From contig CALQCC020000008.1 in the NCBI GenBank assembly GCA_943328975.2, positions 62,001-126,000 on the forward strand: 64,000 nucleotides of DNA. The letters run 5' to 3'. The first letter of the stretch is position 1. Each line of letters begins with the position of its first letter. The position numbers and the translations under genes are program-made. Under the pieces are notes generated by a model. The model worked only from the letters and a program-made list of their open reading frames with translations. It was not told the DNA's origin and searched no databases. The stretch comes from Bordetella parapertussis (GTDB lineage Bacteria > Acidobacteriota > Terriglobia > Bryobacterales > Bryobacteraceae). Shown piece after piece: positions 1 to 8,679 of the stretch.

Positions 1-161
1 AAGTGCGTCGCCGCGATGCGGCCCAGCGCTACACTGAACGCCATCATCGACCGAATGTAGTGGCCACACGGCGCGCCGTTGCCGTTAATGTGGATCTCGT
101 TCGGTCGCCCCGGCCCCCGGCCCTCGGCCGTCACCGTCCACACGCCTGTTACGATTGCTCG

Positions 162-785
162 ATGCTTCGCCCGCTGATGAGTGTCGTGTTCCTGATGTGC
201 GTTACAGGCTTGGCCCAGGACTTGCTTCCCGGTCACATCGAGGCACGTGCGCTGGGCGGCATGAACTACGATTTGACCAATTACGACTCCCTCGATCGCT
301 TTTTCCCCGGTGTCGATCTGAGGGCCGCGCTCAAGACCGGGCGCATCCATCCGACCTACGCATTCGAGGCTGCCGTTGGGCTGACACGGTGGGCGGCTCT
401 GGTTGGAAGCTACACGCACAATCAGAGGTCCGATGCAAAACTTCCGAATTGTGAAGGCACGTTGTGTGATGTTTCGAGAGCGGACCACCGTAGGCATGAG
501 TTCATGGGTGGATTCCGTGCCTCCTTGCCCACGCAAACTCGATTTGCTCCCTACGCGCAAATCAGTGTTGGCGCCATTCGGGAGTCATGGGACACGCTCG
601 TTTTGCTGCCATCAATACCCCCGTTGCCTCCCAAAGCGGTGACCCGTTTCGCCGTGGAACCGGGGGTTGGCGTGAACGTCATGCTCACTCGGCATCTTGG
701 CGTCACCCTCGATGTGCGGGGCGTAAAAGCCCTCGATTTCGATTGGGCCTTCCGAACCACCGGCGGGGTGTTGTGGCGGTTTTGA
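162..785 (+). CDS. Secreted outer-membrane beta-barrel protein
   Basis: Encodes about 207 residues. I start it at the ATG at 162, because translation from there opens with a short signal peptide (MLRPLMSVVFLMCVTGLAQ); the open frame back to position 3 is arginine-rich and unlike an export signal. The mature part alternates polar and hydrophobic residues, ends in an aromatic residue (VLWRF) and has the look of a small OmpW/opacity-type barrel. A CEGTLCD segment could form an exposed disulfide loop. No specific family is recognised. It is the first complete gene of the window and converges with the kinase gene fragment ending at 798, with 12 bases between the stops. Confidence 0.6.
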   Translation: MLRPLMSVVFLMCVTGLAQDLLPGHIEARALGGMNYDLTNYDSLDRFFPGVDLRAALKTGRIHPTYAFEAAVGLTRWAALVGSYTHNQRSDAKLPNCEGTLCDVSRADHRRHEFMGGFRASLPTQTRFAPYAQISVGAIRESWDTLVLLPSIPPLPPKAVTRFAVEPGVGVNVMLTRHLGVTLDVRGVKALDFDWAFRTTGGVLWRF

Positions 786-797
786 AGCCGACGCCCG

Positions 798-2200
798 TCA
801 CTTCCCTGGCACGAGGCGCTTCACTTCCTCGAACCAGTTCTGCACCACGACGATCTCTCGCGTGCTGGTCGGGTCCGGGCCCCGCACCATCAGGAAGCGC
901 CCGTCCGGGAGAACGTCGTACCCCGTTCCGCCGTTGCCGCTACCCGAATATTGTTCGATGACGCCTGTGGGCCCTGTCGCGCGCAGGTCGAAGAGCGGCG
1001 CAGGCTTCCCGAGCCTCAGCAACGCGCCGTCCGGCGTGACCGCCACGGCCATCATCTTCGGAACACCGTCCACTGCGCCCTGAAAGTATAGTTCCTTCCC
1101 GTCGCGCCGCCACACCGGACCGCTGCCGCCATCGGTCGAGACCGCGAGCCGCTCGCCCTGGGGGTACCCGTGAACGTACACCTCGGGCCGACCGGATTCG
1201 TCGGAGACATACGCCAGCCAGCGGCCATCGGGCGAGAACTTCGGACTGAACTCGGACGCGGCGCTATTGAGAAACAGCTTCATGGATGGCTTCTCTCCCG
1301 GCGTTTTGTCATCTAAAGTCAGGACCCAAATGTCGTGCTGGCTGCCCCCCTGCACCGTATAGGCCAGTTGTTTGCCGTCCGTCGCCCATGAGAAATTGCG
1401 AAGGCTGGTTACGCCCGCTAGGAGCGGCGCCAGCAACCGCTCGTTGCCGTTCGGCTCCCTGAGGAAGATTCCGATCGCGTCTTTTCTCCGGGAGAAGATC
1501 CCTAGCGCACGGCTGTCGGGATGCCAGGTGATCCCCTCGTCCTGGCTATCCTGCGTCAACTTTGTTGTACTCCCGCGCTGCAAGTCGTAAACGTGGACAT
1601 CTCTCTTCTGACCACTGCCCACGATGTACGCGATGGAGCGGCCATCGGGAGACACCCGGGGCCGATCGAAGTTGCTGGGCGGCAGTCCCAGCGGCTGGAA
1701 CGTCCCGTCGCGGCTGACCATGCCCAGCACGCCCGCAGTATCGGCGGCAGGCGCGTAGGCCAGCGAGCCGCTTCCTGACACGGCCATTTCCGGCACGGGA
1801 ATCGGGCCGGCGGTATTCTGACGGACCTTGTCGATAAACGGAACGGCGGGGCCGGTCACGGCCAGCTTTGTGGCGTCGAACGGGGCGATCAGGATATTCC
1901 CGTCGCGTTGGAAGACCAGATGCCCGCTGCGTAAAACAAATGGAAAAGCCGCGTTTTCGATTACCACCGTTCGCTGCCCCGAATCGAGCATCACCGCCTC
2001 GATAGGCGTACCTTCAGCGCGATAGTTGTCGAAGAGCACCGCCCGGCCGGATGGCGTCAGTGCTGGATACGAATGCCCAGGTTCACCCGCTTTGAGCGTG
2101 GTGAGATCGGTGACCGCGCCGCCCTCAGCCGACACCCGGCGAAGGCCGGAGTTGCTCGTGCCAAAGACAATGGTGTTGTCCTCGGCCCAGACGCCAACCC
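798..2200 (-). pseudogene. C-terminal TolB-like propeller half of a frameshifted Ser/Thr kinase
   Basis: This is the out-of-frame second half of the kinase gene that starts at 3456. The frame resumes just after the C run at 2198-2206 and encodes about 465 residues of PD40/TolB-like beta-propeller repeats, recognisable by motifs such as SPDGRSIAYIV, SPDGRWLAYVSDESGR and WRRDGKELYF. It ends in VVVQNWFEEVKRL, the usual ending of this kinase class; compare the gene at the right edge, which ends VVINWEQLLKQ. The open frame runs upstream to 2456, but that extra part only shadows the kinase frame. Whether the propeller is made depends on the frameshift being real, slipped over, or a sequencing error. 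Confidence 0.8.
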
Positions 2201-3456
2201 CCCCCCAGGCCGTTAATCTTCTCCACCAAGGTGATGGGGCTGCCACCCGCCAGCGAAATCTTCTTGAGTTCGCCGTTGGAAGTGAAAAAGGCCACCCACT
2301 GCCCGTCGGGTGAGAAGAAGGGCTGACGGGCGTTGGTAGTCCCAGGAAGCTCGCGCACTTCCAGGCTGGCCAATGACCGCAGTTGCAGTTGAACCTGGCG
2401 GGTGTCCAGATTCCTCCCCACATAGACAAGCTGCTGCCCATCCGGAGAGATCGCAAGAGATCGATTCGGATATCCCTGAAAGGAGACGGGCCGGTTTTCC
2501 GGGGTCGTGATACTCAAGCGCGTGGTGGCCGCAGCGGCGGTGGGACGAGTGTAGGTCCATGCGCCCAGACCGATCAGAGCAAGCGCAAGGGCTCCCGCGG
2601 CGAGCCACGGGAGTTTGGAGGGCGGCGCTTTCTGCACAACAGCCGCGGCTTCCGATGCGGTGGGCTCGTCCAACACCCCGCGTGCATCGCTGATGGAGGC
2701 GAGGCGTTTCTTGCGGTCCTTCTCCAGGCACCAGCGCAGCAGCTTGTGGACACGCTGCGGAGCAGCGGAAAAGTCCGGCTCCTTGTTCAGCACCCCGCCC
2801 AGGATCTCCACAACCGACTCGCCCTGAAAGAGCCGCTTGCCGGTCAGCATCTCGTACACAACGACACCGAAGGACCACACGTCCGACCGCTTATCCGCCG
2901 CCTTGCCCTTAGCCTGCTCCGGAGCCATGTAGGCGGCGGTTCCGAGGATCGTGCCCGCGACGGTCGCGCCCATCGTCAATGTGGGCGAGTTTCCAGGATC
3001 GGCGTCGTGCGAAGGCGGAGGCTCCATGGCCTTGGCGAGTCCGAAGTCGAGGATCTTGACGACGCCTTCGGGGGTGATCTTTATGTTGGCGGGCTTTAGA
3101 TCGCGATGGATGATGTTCTTCTCGTGCGCGGCTTCGATGCCATCGATCAGTTGCTGGATGATCGGGAGCGCGTCGTCGAAGTCCATCGGACCCTTGAGGT
3201 CCTCGCCTTCGACGTACTCCATCACTAAGTAGTTCGGTCCGACGTCGTAGAGGTGTGCGATGTTGGTGTGGTTCAGCGAGGCGATGGCTCGGGCCTCCCG
3301 GGTGAAGCGTTCGGTGAACTGGTCTCGGGAAACCTTAATCGCGACATCACGGCGCAGCCGGTCGTCGTGGGCTCGGTACACTTCGCCCATCCCGCCTTTA
3401 CCTGCGAGGGCTAGAATTTCGTACGGGCCTAGGCGGTCACCTTTAGAGAGAGGCAT
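2125..3456 (-). CDS. Membrane serine/threonine protein kinase, N-terminal part (frameshifted)
   Basis: A Hanks-type kinase. The glycine loop GKGGMG is at residues 19-24, the ATP-binding Lys at 41, HRDLKPAN at 117-124, DFG at 137-139 and APE at 178-180, so the kinase domain looks catalytically complete. A single membrane segment follows at about 283-301, then the first propeller repeats. Family members carry a cytoplasmic kinase domain and an extracytoplasmic propeller sensor. The frame leaves the propeller at a G9 run (coding strand) and ends 26 codons later. Removing one G restores an 885-residue protein running to 798. The ATG at 3456 has no strong ribosome site. Confidence 0.85.
   Translation of the reverse strand: MPLSKGDRLGPYEILALAGKGGMGEVYRAHDDRLRRDVAIKVSRDQFTERFTREARAIASLNHTNIAHLYDVGPNYLVMEYVEGEDLKGPMDFDDALPIIQQLIDGIEAAHEKNIIHRDLKPANIKITPEGVVKILDFGLAKAMEPPPSHDADPGNSPTLTMGATVAGTILGTAAYMAPEQAKGKAADKRSDVWSFGVVVYEMLTGKRLFQGESVVEILGGVLNKEPDFSAAPQRVHKLLRWCLEKDRKKRLASISDARGVLDEPTASEAAAVVQKAPPSKLPWLAAGALALALIGLGAWTYTRPTAAAATTRLSITTPENRPVSFQGYPNRSLAISPDGQQLVYVGRNLDTRQVQLQLRSLASLEVRELPGTTNARQPFFSPDGQWVAFFTSNGELKKISLAGGSPITLVEKINGLGGGWRLGRGQHHCLWHEQLRPSPGVG
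2198..2206 (-). other. G9 homopolymer (coding strand) at the kinase frameshift
   Basis: The plus strand reads nine consecutive C here, which is G9 in the coding sense of the kinase gene. With nine G the frame reads INGLGGGWRLGRGQ and soon stops. With eight it reads INGLGGVGVWAEDNTIV and continues into perfect propeller repeats. The run is therefore the exact break point. It could be a sequencing indel, a phase-variable tract, or a site of polymerase or ribosome slippage. Confidence 0.85.
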
Positions 3457-3603
3457 GTGAATGATCTTGCTAAGTCTACATGATCAAGAAGTGGATGGCA
3501 TCGCGCCGTCCGCTCCCGGCGCGAGCTCTGCGGTAGTATAGAGTGGACAGCGGCTCCCCGGATCGCGCAGGGTTGAGCGCTCGAAAAGCAAGGAGAAATG
3601 ACG

Positions 3604-4836
3604 ATGAAATTGGCAAGAGTAATACTGCCTCTTACCCTGATGTCGGTGGCGGCTTGGGCCCAGGTGAATGCGGGTGAACAGAAGCCTGAAGCAACCGTAC
3701 CCTTCAACATGACTCCGGCACCGGCTACGTTTGAACTGCCGTGGCGGATTGCCGTCCTACCGGATGGCCGCATGCTGATTACGGAAAAGGTCGGACCGAT
3801 TTGGCTGGTGTCGGCAAAAGGCGAGAAGATCGCGCCGGTTGCGGGGACGCCTCCGGTCTACTGGGAAGGCCAGAACGGCATGCTCGGCCTCTATCTCTCG
3901 CCCACCTTCGCTACGGACCAGAACGTCTATATTACCTACGTCGAACCCGGTGACTACGGCGGCGGCCTCGCACTGGCCCGTGCCCGGCTGAACGTCACGG
4001 CAACCTCTGCGGCAATCGCGCGGGGACAGTTCAACGTCATTTGGCGCCAAATGCCCCGCGGTAAGGGCGGCCAACCCGGCGGCGCGGTCGCCTTCGCGCA
4101 GGACGGCAAGTCGCTGTTCCTCACCGTTGGCGATCGTCAACGCTTCACGCCCGCTCAGGATCCGGACCAACCGGTCGGCAAGATTCTGCACTTGATGCTC
4201 GACGGCAAACCCGCTCCTGACAACCCGAACTTCGGCAAAGTCGGCGCGGGCAGCATTCCGCTGATCGATCCTCCCGCGGACACCGAAGCTGCCAAGACCG
4301 CGAAGGTGGTGAGCATGTATAAGTTCCCGGCTGAGAACCTGACTCCTGCGGAGACTTGGACAATGGGGCACCGCACTCCCTACGGCCTGGCGATGTCCCC
4401 GACCGGCGAATTGTGGGAAGTCGAACACGGCCCGCGCGGCGGCGACGAACTGAACCTGATCCAGAAGGGCAAGAATTACGGCTGGCCCCTGGTCGGCCAT
4501 GCTCCGAATTACAGCGGCGTCGCGATCCCCAACCCCGATACGCGCCCCGACCTGGCGAAGGCCGCGATCTATTGGGTACCGGTGATCGCGCCGGGCAACC
4601 TCATGTTCTACACCGGCAAGCAAGCCTTCCCGCAGTGGGACGGCAGTGGCTTCATCGGCGGCATGGGCACCCAGTCGCTCAACCGCATCGTCTTCGACGG
4701 CAAGGGTGGAGCCAAAACGGCCGAGCGCTGGGCCGTAGGCAAGCGCATCCGCGACGTGGCACAAGCGCCCGATGGCTCTCTGTGGATGATCGAAGACGCC
4801 AACCCCGGCGCGTTGATCCACGTGACACCGAAGTAG
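3604..4836 (+). CDS. Secreted PQQ-dependent glucose/sorbosone-type sugar dehydrogenase
   Basis: A soluble aldose/sorbosone dehydrogenase family protein with a six-bladed propeller that, in the family, binds PQQ and calcium and oxidises sugars in the periplasm. I choose the ATG at 3604 rather than 3598 because AAGGAG at 3590-3595 sits 8 bases before it. The start leads into a signal peptide (MKLARVILPLTLMSVAAWAQ). Family-typical stretches are LPWRIAVLPDGRMLITEK near the N-terminus, GQNGMLGLYLSPTF, HRTPYGLAMSPTGELWEVEHGPRGGDELN and a C-terminal RIRDVAQAPDGSLWMIED. Length (410 residues) is normal. It is monocistronic, with a strong terminator just downstream. The substrate cannot be read from the sequence. 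Confidence 0.85.
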   Translation: MKLARVILPLTLMSVAAWAQVNAGEQKPEATVPFNMTPAPATFELPWRIAVLPDGRMLITEKVGPIWLVSAKGEKIAPVAGTPPVYWEGQNGMLGLYLSPTFATDQNVYITYVEPGDYGGGLALARARLNVTATSAAIARGQFNVIWRQMPRGKGGQPGGAVAFAQDGKSLFLTVGDRQRFTPAQDPDQPVGKILHLMLDGKPAPDNPNFGKVGAGSIPLIDPPADTEAAKTAKVVSMYKFPAENLTPAETWTMGHRTPYGLAMSPTGELWEVEHGPRGGDELNLIQKGKNYGWPLVGHAPNYSGVAIPNPDTRPDLAKAAIYWVPVIAPGNLMFYTGKQAFPQWDGSGFIGGMGTQSLNRIVFDGKGGAKTAERWAVGKRIRDVAQAPDGSLWMIEDANPGALIHVTPK

Positions 4837-4863
4837 TCATTGCTCGTTAGAGGAGTAAACAAG

Positions 4864-4892
4864 AAGGGCCGGAGCGATCCGGTCCTTTTTTG
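4864..4892 (+). terminator. Rho-independent terminator after the sugar dehydrogenase
   Basis: A 10-bp stem (AAGGGCCGGA paired with TCCGGTCCTT, one G-U pair) encloses a GCGA loop and runs straight into a T-rich tract. It lies 27 bases after the dehydrogenase stop codon and is the clearest intrinsic terminator in the window. Confidence 0.85.
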
Positions 4893-5024
4893 TTTTTGGC
4901 GGTCACGGTAGCCGCGCCGCCTCTGGCCGATGTCCACCTCAGGACTGCAGGGAGTATCGTAACTAGGGCATAAGCGCTAGCATAGTACTAACGCCTTGGT
5001 GAACATCACCGGCCCCCCCAAAGC

Positions 5025-6065
5025 ATGGAACGCATTTACGATCAACATATAAAGGGTTATCACCCGATCATTTCGCCGAAGGAACTTACTAGTAAGCTGC
5101 CTCTCGGTCAAGGCCGAAAAACGGTCCTCGACGCGCGGTATCAGATCCAACAGATACTCGAGGGTAAGTCGAGCAAGAAACTGCTGGTTGTGGGTCCTTG
5201 CTCGATCCACGATTCGGAAGCGGCACTCGAGTATGCTCGACGGCTGAAGGCCGTGGCGGATAAATGTGACAAGCTCCTGATTGTGATGCGCGCGTATTTT
5301 GAGAAGCCAAGAACAACCGTGGGTTGGAAAGGCTTCATCAACGATCCGCATCGCAACGGCACATTCGAGATGGAAGAAGGGCTCACGCAGGCGCGCAAAT
5401 TGCTGGTCCAGTTAGACCAGATGGGCATGCCCGCGGGTACCGAGGCGCTCGATCCGATCACGATTCAGTACTTCGCCGATCTCATCGCCTGGGCAGCTAT
5501 CGGTGCCCGCACCACCGAATCCCAACCGCACCGGGAAATGGCCTCCGGTCTCTCGATGCCCGTCGGTTTCAAGAACACCACGGACGGAAATATCGATGCC
5601 GCGATCAATGCGATCAAAGCATCGCAGGTGCCCCACATGTTCCTCGGTATGGATGAGGACGGGCGTACTTCAATTGTTTCCACAACCGGCAACGCGTATG
5701 GCCATATCATTCTGCGTGGCGGGGATAAGCCCAACTACGATCGCGAGAACATCGCGAATGCAGTAGGGAAACTGACCAAGGCCGGTCTGCCCGCGCGGAT
5801 CATGGTCGACTGCAGTCATGGGAATACGGCGAAGGATTATAGACGCCAGCCGCTGGTGTTCCGCGATGTGGTGGAACAGATGCGCGCCAGCGATTCGATC
5901 ATGGGCATGATGGTCGAGTCTCATCTGCACGAAGGCAGTCAGCCCATCACGGCCGACCTGAAGTACGGGGTTTCCATTACGGATGCCTGTATCAATTGGG
6001 AGACCACCGAGGAATTGATTCTCGAAATGCAGCACTCGAATTGGCTCGCGCCCGTGGGCGTCTAA
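5025..6065 (+). CDS. aroG: 3-deoxy-7-phosphoheptulonate synthase (DAHP synthase, class I)
   Basis: Catalyses the first step of the shikimate pathway: condensation of phosphoenolpyruvate with erythrose 4-phosphate. At 346 residues it matches the AroF/G/H class. Conserved features include GPCSIHD with the metal-ligand Cys at about 59, KPRTTVGWKG at 94-103, the HREMASGLSMPVGFKN segment, MVDCSHGNTAKDY (ligand His), MMVESHLHEG (ligand Glu) and SITDACINW (ligand Asp). No clear ribosome site precedes the ATG at 5025. It is a single-gene unit between the terminator at 4864 and the Tat-exported ThDP enzyme. Which aromatic amino acid, if any, inhibits it cannot be told by eye, so the G in the symbol is nominal. 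Confidence 0.93.
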   Translation: MERIYDQHIKGYHPIISPKELTSKLPLGQGRKTVLDARYQIQQILEGKSSKKLLVVGPCSIHDSEAALEYARRLKAVADKCDKLLIVMRAYFEKPRTTVGWKGFINDPHRNGTFEMEEGLTQARKLLVQLDQMGMPAGTEALDPITIQYFADLIAWAAIGARTTESQPHREMASGLSMPVGFKNTTDGNIDAAINAIKASQVPHMFLGMDEDGRTSIVSTTGNAYGHIILRGGDKPNYDRENIANAVGKLTKAGLPARIMVDCSHGNTAKDYRRQPLVFRDVVEQMRASDSIMGMMVESHLHEGSQPITADLKYGVSITDACINWETTEELILEMQHSNWLAPVGV

Positions 6066-6190
6066 TCGAACTGCGAGCCTGGCGCGCGGCTTAGCTCCGA
6101 TCGCGTTATCTATGCCTTTTTGCCTTTGACACGGTTGCAAACAAGTCCTATCATGCGGAGAGTTCCTTACATTCCGCGTTGAGGTGAGAC

Positions 6191-8149
6191 ATGGCAAAGG
6201 CTCCTGAAAAGACCGACAAGAACGGCGTCAATCGACGTGGGTTTCTGAGGGGAGCGGCTGCTGGAGCCGCAGGCGCAAGCGCATTAGTAACTGGTGTCGA
6301 AAGCTCCAAGGCGCAAGCCCCGGCGGGTGGCGCGACACCAGCGGCGGGAGTGCCTGCCCCGAACGCTGCACAGATCGCTCGTGACTCAGGGAACGTCCAA
6401 CCTCCCACCGCGCCCGCCCGAGCGGTGAACCGTTGCGGCTCCGACCTCATGGTGCAGGTGCTGAAAGACCTGGGCATTGAATACGTCGCAGCGAATCCCG
6501 GCTCCAGCTTTGAGGGACTTCAGGAATCGCTGGTCAACTACGGCAATCCTCCCAACGTGATGCCGGAGTTCATTACGTGTCTGCATGAGGAAACCTCGGT
6601 CGACATGGCGAACGGCTATGGTAAGGCCGAGGGTCGTCCGATGTGTGCGCTGCTGCATGGCACCATCGGACTGCAACATGCGTCCATGGCGATTTACCAG
6701 GCTTACTATTCGGGCACGCCGTTGCTGTTGATTGCAGGACGCGACGACGGCTTCATCGCCGCCCACACCGCCAACGACATGGCGGGTTACGTCCGCAGCA
6801 TCACCAAGTGGGACGCGCAGCCGACCTCGCTCGAAGGAACGCTCACCGCACTGCAAGAGGCGTACCGTCAAGCGATCACTCCGCCGACCGCGCCTACCTT
6901 GGTCGTGATCGACATGGAGTTCCAGAAGGCCGAAGCAGGGAACATGCAGGTGCCGGCGTACCGTCCTCCGACCATCACTGGGATCGACACCACGATGGCT
7001 CGCGAAATCGCGCAGGGACTTCTCGCCGCGAACAATCCGCGCATCGCCGTCGGAAATCTGCGGACTCCCGAAGGCGTCCAGTTGGCGGTCTCATTGGCTG
7101 AGTTGGTGGGAGCCTCCACCAGCACTGCCGCAACCAATGGTCCGATGAGTTTCCCGCAACGTCATCCGTTGTGCGGCCCAGGCGCGAGCGCGCAGTATGA
7201 CTACACGTTGGGTCTGGAGGCCAATGCCGCTCAGGTGTCGTTACAAGGTCCAAAGATTCCATCGCTCACCCCGACTCGCGACAAAACTGGAATCGGCTGG
7301 GGCGGCTTGCGCGTAGCTGCGGCGACGGCCAAGGGCGGTAACGCAGCTGCGAAGGGCAAAGGTGGCGCGCCCGCCAACGCGCCGATAACGCCGGTCGACG
7401 CACAGGCCAGTATCCCCGCGATCATCGCCGAAGTCACTCGCCAGATGACCGCCGATCAGCGGCGTCGAATCGACGAACGCAAGGCCCAGCACGCGACCGC
7501 GAATCATACTGCCTATGTCACCGCTTTAACGCGAGCACTCGACGACAAGCGCATCGGCTGGGACGCTGTGCCCATCAGCACTGCGCGCCTGTACGCTGAA
7601 CTGTGGCCATTGATCATGGACGAAGACTGGTGCTTCTCCTCGCCCAGTAACTTCTCAGGTAGCCACAACAATCAACTGTGGTCGCATAACAAACCGTATA
7701 GCTACCTGGGTGGCCAAGGCGCAGGCGGCATGGGCTACGGTGCGGGAGCATCGGGCGGCGCGGCACTGGCGGCGAAGTCGCGAGGACGCATTGTCGTGAA
7801 CATTCAAACCGACGGCGACATGAATTACGCTCCGGGTGTTCTGTGGTCGGCGGCGCATCACAAGTTACCGATGTTGACCGTGATGCACAACAACCGCGCG
7901 TGGCACCAGGAACTGATGTTCCTCGAATACATGGCTGGCGTCCGTGGACGCGGTACCGATCGTGGTCATATTGGCACCACTCTGCGCGATCCGTTCATCA
8001 GTTACGCGAAGATGGCGGAAGCTTACGGGATGGCCAGCGAAGGTCCCATCTCCGATCCGGGGCTGTTGGCGGCGGCACTCCGTCGAGGCGTGAACTCGGT
8101 GAAACGTGGCGAGCCGTACATGATCGACGTTCTGACACAACCGCGCTAA
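6191..8149 (+). CDS. Tat-exported thiamine-diphosphate enzyme, acetolactate-synthase-like
   Basis: A 652-residue COG0028-type ThDP enzyme. A twin-arginine signal (NRRGFLRGAAAGA, Arg15-Arg16) sits at the N-terminus, which is unusual for this normally cytoplasmic superfamily. The pyrimidine-binding domain carries the catalytic-type Glu at about 133 (LHEETSVDMANGYGKAEG). The C-terminal ThDP motif starts at DGDMNYAPG (541-549) and ends in HNN 25 residues later. A low-complexity Ala/Gly/Lys linker at about 376-398 separates the middle and C-terminal domains. The gene is 27 bases upstream of a signal-peptide cytochrome c, so the two probably form an operon. An exported decarboxylase or dehydrogenase passing electrons to cytochrome c is my inference; the substrate is unknown. 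Confidence 0.8.
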   Translation: MAKAPEKTDKNGVNRRGFLRGAAAGAAGASALVTGVESSKAQAPAGGATPAAGVPAPNAAQIARDSGNVQPPTAPARAVNRCGSDLMVQVLKDLGIEYVAANPGSSFEGLQESLVNYGNPPNVMPEFITCLHEETSVDMANGYGKAEGRPMCALLHGTIGLQHASMAIYQAYYSGTPLLLIAGRDDGFIAAHTANDMAGYVRSITKWDAQPTSLEGTLTALQEAYRQAITPPTAPTLVVIDMEFQKAEAGNMQVPAYRPPTITGIDTTMAREIAQGLLAANNPRIAVGNLRTPEGVQLAVSLAELVGASTSTAATNGPMSFPQRHPLCGPGASAQYDYTLGLEANAAQVSLQGPKIPSLTPTRDKTGIGWGGLRVAAATAKGGNAAAKGKGGAPANAPITPVDAQASIPAIIAEVTRQMTADQRRRIDERKAQHATANHTAYVTALTRALDDKRIGWDAVPISTARLYAELWPLIMDEDWCFSSPSNFSGSHNNQLWSHNKPYSYLGGQGAGGMGYGAGASGGAALAAKSRGRIVVNIQTDGDMNYAPGVLWSAAHHKLPMLTVMHNNRAWHQELMFLEYMAGVRGRGTDRGHIGTTLRDPFISYAKMAEAYGMASEGPISDPGLLAAALRRGVNSVKRGEPYMIDVLTQPR

Positions 8150-8176
8150 GCAGGGGAGCCAAGGGGGAAATCGAAA

Positions 8177-8677
8177 ATGAAGATGCACGCAAGAATGTTC
8201 ATCGTGGCCGCCGGAGTCGTGGCCGCGCTCCTAGCGATCCCAAGCGATTCCGTTGCACAGGGCGGTGGTGGAAAAGGCAAGGGCAAGCAGCCTGCGACCG
8301 ACGCCAAGCAGGTGAGCTTCAAGTTAGGCCCCGTGACAGGTAACACCGCTAACGGTCGCGACCTGTTCTACGCCCACACCTGCTACGGTTGCCACGGCTT
8401 TAACGGTGAAACCGGCGCTCGGGATCTGGTGGGAACCAACAGCCCTATCCTGGCGACCGAAGAGTCGTTCATCCTCTTCCTCCGGCAACGCGCGGACCAG
8501 GCTCCACTGCTGCCATCCACCGCGATGCCGAACTTCCCGGAAAAAGCGCTGAGCAATCGCGATGCGAAAGACCTCTACGCCTTCATCCGATCGCTGCGGC
8601 TGAACGCTCCCGCGATCGAAGACGTTCCGACGTTGAAGAAGATTCTGGAGTCCGCCGAGAAGCCCTACAAGCCGTAG
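8177..8677 (+). CDS. Secreted monohaem c-type cytochrome
   Basis: A 166-residue protein with a Sec signal peptide (cleavage near AVAQ-like SVAQG at about 25-29), a basic Gly/Lys linker, and one class-I cytochrome c domain. The haem site CYGCH is at 69-73 and the likely axial Met at about 117 (STAMPNFP). AAGGGGG about 10 bases upstream serves the ATG at 8177. It follows the exported ThDP enzyme by 27 bases on the same strand, which suggests it is that enzyme's electron acceptor. Its stop is 2 bases from the stop of the convergent flippase-like gene. Confidence 0.85.
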   Translation: MKMHARMFIVAAGVVAALLAIPSDSVAQGGGGKGKGKQPATDAKQVSFKLGPVTGNTANGRDLFYAHTCYGCHGFNGETGARDLVGTNSPILATEESFILFLRQRADQAPLLPSTAMPNFPEKALSNRDAKDLYAFIRSLRLNAPAIEDVPTLKKILESAEKPYKP

Positions 8678-8679
8678 GT

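Noticed and set aside
3757-4821. Long minus-strand open frame (354 residues) across the sugar dehydrogenase gene
   Set aside because: It is the antisense shadow of a strongly supported gene, has no family resemblance and a composition set by the codon bias of the other strand.
5007-5020. Seven-C run just before the DAHP synthase start, as a slippage or regulatory tract
   Set aside because: It lies outside the coding frame and shows no attenuator-like hairpins or leader peptide that I can support.
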